Assembly: GCF_027912495.1 (NCBI RefSeq) | Contig: NZ_CP115463.1 | Location: 2,069,501 to 2,133,500, forward strand | Origin: Caulobacter sp. NIBR1757 | GTDB lineage: Bacteria > Pseudomonadota > Alphaproteobacteria > Caulobacterales > Caulobacteraceae | DNA length: 64,000 bases | Direction of reading: 5' to 3' | In this document: piece after piece, positions 58,837 through 64,000 of the stretch | How the letters are laid out: the number at the start of each line of letters is the position of its first letter | Position numbering within the stretch: position 1 is the first letter of the stretch | Made by a program: the position numbers and the translations under genes | Notes under the pieces: generated by a model | The model's database searches: none | What the model was told of the DNA's origin: nothing | Seen by the model: only the letters and a program-made list of their open reading frames with translations

Positions 58837-59388
58837 CTAGCCCTTCTTGCCCGCTTTCCACTTCCTGACCGCGTCCAGCGTCAGCTCGACGTGCTTCTGG
58901 GCGTTCATCTCGCTGTGGACGTAGACCACCGTGCCGTCCGGGGCGATGACGTAGCTGGTGCGGTTGGAGATGCCGACCGGCAGGGTCGAGTCCCACAGTT
59001 TGGCGACCTTGGCGCCCTTGTCGGCGGCGACCGGGAATTTGCCCGAGCAGCGGGCGTTGTCGCTGGAGAATTCCTGCAGCCGCTCGATCGAGCCGGCGGT
59101 GACGCCGATGATGCTGGCGCCGGCCTTGGCGTAGTCGTCGGCGGCTTCGGCGAACAAATGGGCCTCGAGATCGCAGCCGCCGGTGAAGGCGGCGGGGAAG
59201 AAGTAGACCACCACGGGGCCTTTCTTGCGGGCCTCGGCCAGGCTGTAGGTCACCGGCTTGCCGGCCTTGAAGCCCGGAAGGGTGAAGTCCGGCGCCCTGG
59301 TCCCGACCTTGAGCGCGGCGAAGGCGGGCAGGCCAACCGCGGCCACAGAGACGGCGGCGATGGCGGAAAGCAGCAGGCGGCGGTTCAT
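58837..59388 (-). CDS. Exported peroxiredoxin (AhpC/TSA-Bcp type)
   Basis: A 183-aa peroxidase with signal peptide (MNRRLLLSAIAAVSVAAVGLPAFA). The peroxidatic cysteine is Cys72 in FFPAAFTGGCDLEAHLF, matching P-x-x-x-T-x-x-C; Cys114 (ARCSGKFP) may be the resolving partner. It removes H2O2 or organic peroxides outside the cytoplasm, with an unknown electron donor. Its upstream region contains the repeated box-plus-stem-loop, 57 nt ahead of the ATG, and palindrome copy C. Confidence 0.88.
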   Translation of the reverse strand: MNRRLLLSAIAAVSVAAVGLPAFAALKVGTRAPDFTLPGFKAGKPVTYSLAEARKKGPVVVYFFPAAFTGGCDLEAHLFAEAADDYAKAGASIIGVTAGSIERLQEFSSDNARCSGKFPVAADKGAKVAKLWDSTLPVGISNRTSYVIAPDGTVVYVHSEMNAQKHVELTLDAVRKWKAGKKG

Positions 59389-59698
59389 GGCAAGGCTCCA
59401 GGCTGGCCGCGCAAGCTAGTGCTGCACGGGGCGGTGGCAAGGGCGCGCTATCGAAGCGGCGAAGCCATCATACCACGGCGCGCCGGTCGCCCCGTCTATC
59501 GCGCCGAAATTTCCTCTAAATATCAAATCACTGAGGTTGCCGTCGCGGCGGGGAATGTTGACATCGGCGTAGGCGCCGCGTGGGCGCCGGGGCTGGGAAT
59601 GTTGACAGGTTGGTGAGGCGGCCTGCCTACGCCGGGCGGCGATGGCCGCCTTGGGGCCGATTTTGTCCATGAATATGTCTAGACATATTCAAAATTCC
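59389..59698. other. Gene-free region ahead of the peroxiredoxin gene, element C
   Basis: No coding signal. On the minus strand: palindrome (59691-59670), GTAGG/CCTAC words (59621-59630 and 59570), and at the end TATGAT (59472-59467) followed 7 nt later by CCGCT-TCGAT-AGCG (59459-59446). GGGAATGTTGACA is repeated directly at 59551-59563 and 59595-59607. Palindrome start to stem-loop end is 247 bp, the same as in copy A. Confidence 0.5.
59670..59691. repeat. Repeated 20-bp palindrome, copy C (intact)
   Basis: GAATATGTCTAGACATATTC at 59671-59690, with flanking T and A making 22 bp. Identical to copy A at 19159. It lies 8 bp after the stop of the minus-strand gene 59699-60643. Confidence 0.9.
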
Positions 59699-60643
59699 CT
59701 AGGGTTTCAGGGACTTACTGGCAGGGTCCCAGGTCAGGGGACGGGTGGGGCAGGGCTTTTCGCCGAGGCCGCAGTCCTCGCCGGGCTCGACCAGCTGGAT
59801 CGTCGCCGGGGATCTGGCGATGTCGAGGTTCCAGCCGGCGTCCTGTTGCTCGAAGGCCTTCACGAAGGCCGGGCCGTCGGAGACGAAGAAGGCCAGCTTG
59901 CCGGCGGGCGGGTTCTCGATCTCGTAGCCGCAGTCGGGGTAGGACGAGCCGACCGTCCAGTCGCGCCGCCCGTCGCCGTTCACGTCGGGGAGGGTGCTGA
60001 TCAGGATGCCGTCGATGTTCTGGGCGCCGAAGGCCTTGCAGGCGGCCTCGCGGGCGGCGACCTCGGCCTTCACCTCGGCCGGCGCGTCCTTCAACTCGGG
60101 CTGCAGGGCGGGGATGGAGCCGGAGACGAGCAGGGCCAGGCCCTTGCTGTTGGGGGTCTCGACATAGGCGCCCGTCGCCCCGTCCCAGCGCCAGGCGCGC
60201 AGGCATTCGTCGGCCCCGAAGCTGCCGCAGGCGCTGCCGTGGAGGTTGACCTCGAGCTTGCGGGCGCTCCTGGGGCCGGTGAATTTGTAGTCGCCGCCGC
60301 TGTTCTGGAACACCTTGCGCACCGTGCCGTCGGCCTCGCCGACGTAGAGGATGTTGCGGCAGCCGCCGGTGCCGCAGAAGTGGGAGGCGTTGGGGGCGTT
60401 CTCGTAGTTGACCCGCCAGTCGGCCAGCTTGTCGCCGTTGAGATCGACCTTGCTGAACATCTTCGGGTCGGTCTTCAGCATCCAGGCCGGCATCTCCTTG
60501 ATCTCCTCGGGCGTCGCGCCGTCGGTCACGTCGTCATAGATTGTCTGTCGCGCCTCCTCGACGATCGAGGCCGGCGGCGTCGCGGCTCCGGCGGCGCAGG
60601 CGGGCAGCAGGACGAGGGCGGCGGTCAGGATCAGGCGGCGCAT
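59699..60643 (-). CDS. Exported protein with two calcium-loop-like motifs
   Basis: A 314-aa precursor with a signal peptide (LILTAALVLLPACAAGAA; the Cys in PACAAG could be a lipoprotein site). Two motifs, DLNGDKLADWRV and DVNGDGRRDWTV, have the D-x-N-x-D-x-x-x-D spacing of calcium-binding dockerin/EF-hand or FG-GAP-like loops. Several Cys pairs (HFCGTGGCRN, GSACGSF) suggest disulfides. No family recognised beyond that. Envelope or outside location is likely. Confidence 0.7.
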   Translation of the reverse strand: MRRLILTAALVLLPACAAGAATPPASIVEEARQTIYDDVTDGATPEEIKEMPAWMLKTDPKMFSKVDLNGDKLADWRVNYENAPNASHFCGTGGCRNILYVGEADGTVRKVFQNSGGDYKFTGPRSARKLEVNLHGSACGSFGADECLRAWRWDGATGAYVETPNSKGLALLVSGSIPALQPELKDAPAEVKAEVAAREAACKAFGAQNIDGILISTLPDVNGDGRRDWTVGSSYPDCGYEIENPPAGKLAFFVSDGPAFVKAFEQQDAGWNLDIARSPATIQLVEPGEDCGLGEKPCPTRPLTWDPASKSLKP

Positions 60644-60713
60644 GGAAACTCCCCAATGTCCGGGGAATTAGCCACGCACCCTGGCGCCGCGCACGGCCTG
60701 TTTGGGGGGTGAC

Positions 60714-60741
60714 TTGCCCCTTTTTGGCGATTGGCCTAACC
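60714..60741 (+). promoter_or_regulatory. Promoter of fabD
   Basis: TTGCCCC (60714-60720) and GCCTAACC (60734-60741) are separated by 13 bp and fit the Caulobacter housekeeping consensus. A 23-29 nt leader with AAGGAG precedes ATG 60771. Confidence 0.5.
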
Positions 60742-60770
60742 CTCACCGCCCAAATTCAAGGAGTTCGTCC

Positions 60771-61715
60771 ATGTCTCTCGCCTTCGTTTTCCCCGGTCAG
60801 GGCAGCCAGGCCGTCGGCATGGGCGCCGATCTGGCGCAGGCCTTCGCGGCGGCCCGCGAAGTGTTCCAGGAAGTGGATGACGCCCTGAACCAGAAGCTCA
60901 GCAAGCTGATGTGGGAAGGCCCCGAGGAAGACCTGACCCTGACCGAGAACGCCCAGCCGGCCCTGATGGCGGTCAGCCTGGCGGTGACCCGGACCCTGGA
61001 GAAGGAATTCGGCATCGGCGTCGATCGCGCCGCCTTCGTGGCCGGCCACAGCCTGGGGGAATACAGCGCCCTGGCGGCGGCCGGGTCGATCTCGCTGTCC
61101 GATACGGCCAGGCTTCTGAGGCTGCGCGGCCAGGCCATGCAGCGGGCCGTGCCGGTGGGCGAGGGCTCGATGGCCTCCTTGATCGGCAAGCAGACGGACG
61201 TGGCCCTGGCTGAGGCGGCGGCGGCGGCGGGGGCCGAGATCGGCGTCTGCGTCGTGGCCAACGACAACAACACCGGCAACGTGGTCATTTCCGGGGCCAA
61301 GGCGGCCGTCGAGCGGGCCATCGAGAAGGCCGAGGAACTGGGCGCCCGGGCTATCCGCCTGAACGTCTCGGCCCCGTTCCACTGCCCGCTGATGCAGCCG
61401 GCGGCCGACGAGATGGCGGCGGCCCTGGCCGGGGCGACCGTCCTGGCGCCGCGCGCGCCGCTGGTCGCCAATGTGACGGCGCGGCCGGTGCATGATCCGG
61501 AGGTCATCCGCCGCCAGCTGGTCGAGCAGGTGACCGGCCGGGTGCGCTGGCGCGAGACCATGGACTGGCTGGCCGGGGAGGGCGGGGTGACCCGCTTCGC
61601 CGAGGCCGGGGCCGGCAAGGTGCTGTCGGGGATGATCAAGCGCAGCTGCCCGGACGCGACGGCGACGCCGTTGAACAGCCCGGCGGACCTGGAAGGGTTC
61701 GCGAAGTCGCTTTAG
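60771..61715 (+). CDS. fabD: Malonyl-CoA:ACP transacylase
   Basis: A 314-aa cytoplasmic enzyme loading malonyl groups on ACP. The active-site serine is Ser94 in GHSLGEYSALAAAG; FVFPGQGSQAVGMG begins the fold; NVSAPFHCPLMQPA carries the catalytic His. First gene of fabD-fabG-acpP-fabF. Confidence 0.96.
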   Translation: MSLAFVFPGQGSQAVGMGADLAQAFAAAREVFQEVDDALNQKLSKLMWEGPEEDLTLTENAQPALMAVSLAVTRTLEKEFGIGVDRAAFVAGHSLGEYSALAAAGSISLSDTARLLRLRGQAMQRAVPVGEGSMASLIGKQTDVALAEAAAAAGAEIGVCVVANDNNTGNVVISGAKAAVERAIEKAEELGARAIRLNVSAPFHCPLMQPAADEMAAALAGATVLAPRAPLVANVTARPVHDPEVIRRQLVEQVTGRVRWRETMDWLAGEGGVTRFAEAGAGKVLSGMIKRSCPDATATPLNSPADLEGFAKSL

Positions 61716-61730
61716 GTCCCGCGCCGCCTC

Positions 61731-61918
61731 TCATCCTCCCACGTCGCGCGCAGCGCTACGGGGGAGGGGGACCGCCCGCGAAGCGGGTGGTGGAGGGGGC
61801 GAGTGACAGAATGCAGTGTGAAGTGGTTTCGAGGACTTCCTGAGGAGCTGGCGCACGGCCCTCGCCCCCTCCACCACGCTTCGCGCGGTCCCCCTCCCCC
61901 GTGAACGGGGGAGGATGA
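61731..61918 (+). repeat. About 190-bp inverted-repeat element (MITE-like), copy R2
   Basis: Begins TCATCCTCCC and ends GGGAGGATGA. Arms GGGGGAGGGGGACCGCCC...GGTGGTGGAGGGGGCGAG and CTCGCCCCCTCCACCAC...GGTCCCCCTCCCCC frame a centre (TGACAGAATG ... TGGCGCACGGCC) homologous to that of R1 at 33381-33580. It lies between fabD and fabG and could fold into a large hairpin in the fab transcript. Confidence 0.8.
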
Positions 61919-62002
61919 AAGGGCCGCCGACTTTGGTAAGAACACCAAAAGACAGAGTCGCGCGTTCACCCCCTCGACGCTGCCAAGACAGGAAACGCTT
62001 CA

Positions 62003-62743
62003 ATGTTCGACCTCACCGGCAAGACCGCCCTCGTCACCGGCGCCACCGGCGGTATCGGCGGGGCCATCGCCAAGGCGCTGCATGACGCCGGCGCGCATGT
62101 GGTGCTGTCGGGGACCCGGGAGGGCGTGCTGAGCGAGCTGGCCGCCGGGTTTGGCGAGCGCGTGTCGGTCGCCGCCGCCAATCTGTCGGACGCCGCCAGC
62201 GTCGATGGGCTGATCGCCGCCGCCGAGGCGGCTTCGGGCAAGGAGCTCGACATCCTGGTCGCCAACGCCGGCATTACCCGCGACGGGCTGATGTTGCGGA
62301 TGAAGGACGCTGACTGGGAGGAGGTGATTCGGGTGAACCTCGAATCCTACTTCCGCCTCTCGCGTGCCGCCCTGAAGGGGATGATGAAGCGCCGCTGGGG
62401 CCGGATCATCGGCATTACCAGCATCGTCGGGGTCACCGGCAATCCGGGTCAGGCCAACTATGCGGCGTCGAAAGCCGGCATGATCGGCTTCTCCAAGGCC
62501 CTCGCCCAGGAGGTCGCCAGCCGCAACGTCACCGTCAACTGCGTCGCCCCCGGCTTCATCACCAGTCCGATGACCGATGAGCTGAACGAGGCCCAGAAAG
62601 CCGCCCTGACCACCCGCATCCCGGCCGGCCGGCTGGGCGAGGGGGCGGATGTCGCGGCGGCCTGTGTCTACCTGGCCAGCCAGGAGGCGGCCTATGTCAC
62701 CGGCCAGACCTTGCATGTGAACGGCGGCATGGCGATGATCTGA
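62003..62743 (+). CDS. fabG: 3-oxoacyl-ACP reductase
   Basis: A 246-aa SDR that reduces 3-oxoacyl-ACP with NADPH. TGATGGIGGAIA is the cofactor site, NAGITRD the conserved loop, the catalytic Ser is in ITSIVGVTGN and Tyr/Lys in YAASKAGMIG. GQTLHVNGGMAM at the C-terminus is typical of FabG. It follows fabD with the R2 repeat between them. Confidence 0.95.
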   Translation: MFDLTGKTALVTGATGGIGGAIAKALHDAGAHVVLSGTREGVLSELAAGFGERVSVAAANLSDAASVDGLIAAAEAASGKELDILVANAGITRDGLMLRMKDADWEEVIRVNLESYFRLSRAALKGMMKRRWGRIIGITSIVGVTGNPGQANYAASKAGMIGFSKALAQEVASRNVTVNCVAPGFITSPMTDELNEAQKAALTTRIPAGRLGEGADVAAACVYLASQEAAYVTGQTLHVNGGMAMI

Positions 62744-62876
62744 ACACGCAAATGTTAGCGCAGGCCTGAAACCTTCTCATGCTGGCAAGCCTGAATAAAA
62801 CCTGCTAGCGAGACACCCGATTTCCGCCGCCAGCGTTGGCGCGGACCTTTGAAAAGACCAAGAGGGACCATAGCGA

Positions 62877-63116
62877 ATGTCCGACATTCTCGAGCGTGTG
62901 CGTAAGATCGTCATCGAACATCTCGATGCCGATCCCGAGAAGGTCACCGAGAAGGCGAGCTTCATCGATGACCTGGGCGCCGACAGCCTCGACAACGTTG
63001 AGCTGGTGATGGCGTTCGAAGAGGAGTTCGACATCGAAATCCCCGACGACGCCGCCGAACACATCCAAACGGTCGGTGACGCCGTGAAGTTCATCACGGA
63101 GAAGACCGGCGGCTAA
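62877..63116 (+). CDS. acpP: Acyl carrier protein
   Basis: A 79-aa acidic carrier. The 4'-phosphopantetheine attachment is Ser37 in [14 protein letters not shown], and the flanking helices ([17 protein letters not shown] and [19 protein letters not shown]) are standard. A possible -10 (GCTAGCGA at 62804) suggests it has its own strong promoter. Confidence 0.97.
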   Translation: MSDILERVRKIVIEHLDADPEKVTEKASFIDDLGADSLDNVELVMAFEEEFDIEIPDDAAEHIQTVGDAVKFITEKTGG

Positions 63117-63144
63117 ACCCGCCCAGACAGTTCTGATACGTTGG

Positions 63145-63184
63145 CCGCCGCGCCGCATGGGCTTAAACCTGATGCGCGCGGCGG
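63145..63184 (+). terminator. Hairpin between acpP and fabF (attenuator-like)
   Basis: CCGCCGCGCCGCAT (63145-63158) pairs with ATGCGCGCGGCGG (63172-63184) with one bulge, followed by TCTTCGTTTCC. A strong stem with a weak T tract could terminate part of the acpP transcript and lower fabF expression. Confidence 0.5.
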
Positions 63185-63241
63185 TCTTCGTTTCCGCGTA
63201 GGTTTCTTAAAGATTTCTGGGCTTTACGGAGCTTTCCTGAC

Positions 63242-64000
63242 ATGCGTCGAGTTGTTGTTACCGGAATCGGCCTGCTGACCCCGCTGGGCCAGGGCGCCGA
63301 AATCAGCTGGGAAGGCATCAAGGCCGGCAAATCCGGCGCGGGCCGGATCACCACCTTCGATCCGACCGGCTTCGGCTGCGAGATCGCCTGCGAGGTGCCG
63401 CGCATCGACGGCCGGGGCGGCGGCGGCCCCGATGTGCCCGGCAGCTTCGACCCGCTGGGCACCATGGCGCCCAAGGAACAGCGCAAGGTCGACGACTTCA
63501 TCCTCTACGGCATGGCCGCGGCCGACGAGGCCGTGCGTGATTCGGGCTGGGTCCCGGAGACCGACGAGCAGAAGGAACGGACCGGTGTGATCATCGGTTC
63601 GGGGATCGGCGGCCTGGCCACCATCGAAAAGACCTCGCTGGAAATGGCCGAAAAAGGTCCCCGCCGGGTCAGCCCCTTCTTCATCACCTCGGCCCTGATC
63701 AACCTGGTCTCGGGCCAGGTGTCGATCCGCTATGGCTTCAAGGGGCCCAACCATTCGGTGGTGACGGCCTGCGCCACCGGCGCCCACGCCATCGGCGACG
63801 CCTGCCGCCTGATCAAGTACGGCGACGCCGACGTCATGCTGGCCGGCGGGGCGGAAGCCTCGGTCTGCCCGATCGGCATCGCCGGCTTCGTGGCCTGCCG
63901 GGCCATGAACACCGACTTCAACGACAACCCGACCGCCGCCTCGCGTCCTTACGACAAGGACCGCTCGGGCTTCATCATGGGCGAAGGCGCCGGCATGGTG
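63242..64000 (+). CDS. fabF: 3-oxoacyl-ACP synthase II (beginning; cut by window end)
   Basis: 253 codons are visible from ATG 63242. RRVVVTGIGLLTPLGQGAE begins the thiolase fold; the nucleophilic cysteine is in VVTACATGAHAIGDACRLI, and GGAEASVCPIGIAGF follows. It elongates acyl-ACP with malonyl-ACP. The catalytic histidines of the second half lie outside the window. Confidence 0.95.
   Translation, partial: MRRVVVTGIGLLTPLGQGAEISWEGIKAGKSGAGRITTFDPTGFGCEIACEVPRIDGRGGGGPDVPGSFDPLGTMAPKEQRKVDDFILYGMAAADEAVRDSGWVPETDEQKERTGVIIGSGIGGLATIEKTSLEMAEKGPRRVSPFFITSALINLVSGQVSIRYGFKGPNHSVVTACATGAHAIGDACRLIKYGDADVMLAGGAEASVCPIGIAGFVACRAMNTDFNDNPTAASRPYDKDRSGFIMGEGAGMV

Noticed and set aside
59416..59670. 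An 84-codon minus-strand frame in the region upstream of the peroxiredoxin gene
   Set aside because: Codon use is not that of the genome, it starts right at the palindrome, and it runs through the promoter and stem-loop. Treated as non-coding.

Overview
The window is high-GC alphaproteobacterial chromosome, most likely Caulobacteraceae and of Phenylobacterium/Caulobacter type. The main reasons are the block rpsF-rpsR-rplI-dnaB followed by fabD-fabG-acpP-fabF, promoters that fit the Caulobacter housekeeping pattern (TTGaCgS, 10-14 bp, GCTAnAwC) often placed directly on the start codon, a TorF-type porin, DUF3126, and lineage-typical intergenic palindromes. Almost all genes have the same GC-rich codon usage. 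The clear exception is an AT-richer gene pair at 39.2-40.0 kb.

Layout. 0-9.9 kb: methionine aminopeptidase (cut by the window edge), a methyltransferase, a soluble lytic transglycosylase, two short 'regulator + small enzyme + GST' modules (MarR-GST-YCII and ArsR-SRPBCC-GST), a DUF2157/GDYXXLXY membrane pair, sfsA and a CinA/MoaB-like gene. 9.9-19.4 kb: tRNA-Leu(UAA), pseudoazurin, a DUF885 protein, malate synthase G, a JmjC-type cupin, a porin, an SDR and queF. 19.4-36.9 kb: secreted proteins, nitroreductase, NUDIX, cysE, a DUF4166 reductase, an OPT transporter, a holin/endolysin-like pair, an MFS transporter, phoH, gamma carbonic anhydrase, enoyl-CoA hydratase, hslO, apaG, metZ and a TPR protein. 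36.9-42 kb: an accessory stretch with an 848-bp IS5/IS427-type element, dcd, the AT-rich pair and a four-gene XRE/membrane-protein operon. 42-53 kb: an alpha/beta hydrolase, a TraB/GumN protein, an unusual double-LuxR/hydrolase fusion, an HD protein, a co-directional sugar-catabolism cluster (two or three TIM-barrel isomerases, Gfo/Idh dehydrogenase, GMC oxidoreductase), tRNA-Gly(CCC) and a class A beta-lactamase-like protein. 53-64 kb: an HWE-type histidine kinase, dnaB, ribosomal genes, a secreted peroxiredoxin and the fatty-acid synthesis cluster (fabF cut by the window end).

The most unusual structure is a repeated AT-rich 20-bp perfect palindrome (centred on CTAG) at three gene 3' ends (19159, 36955/37827, 59671). 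One copy is split exactly at its centre by the IS element. At the far side of each intergenic region lies a TATrAT box followed by a CCGCT/AGCGG stem-loop; this points at dcd and at the peroxiredoxin gene, and at no visible gene in the third case. Other points of interest are a pair of about 190-bp inverted-repeat elements with homologous loops (one supplies the hslO stop codon), a LuxR-LuxR-hydrolase protein whose catalytic triad looks lost, five convergent gene pairs sharing one CTAG as both stop codons, and a perfect operator-like inverted repeat ahead of the XRE operon. No CRISPR array, rRNA or prophage was seen.
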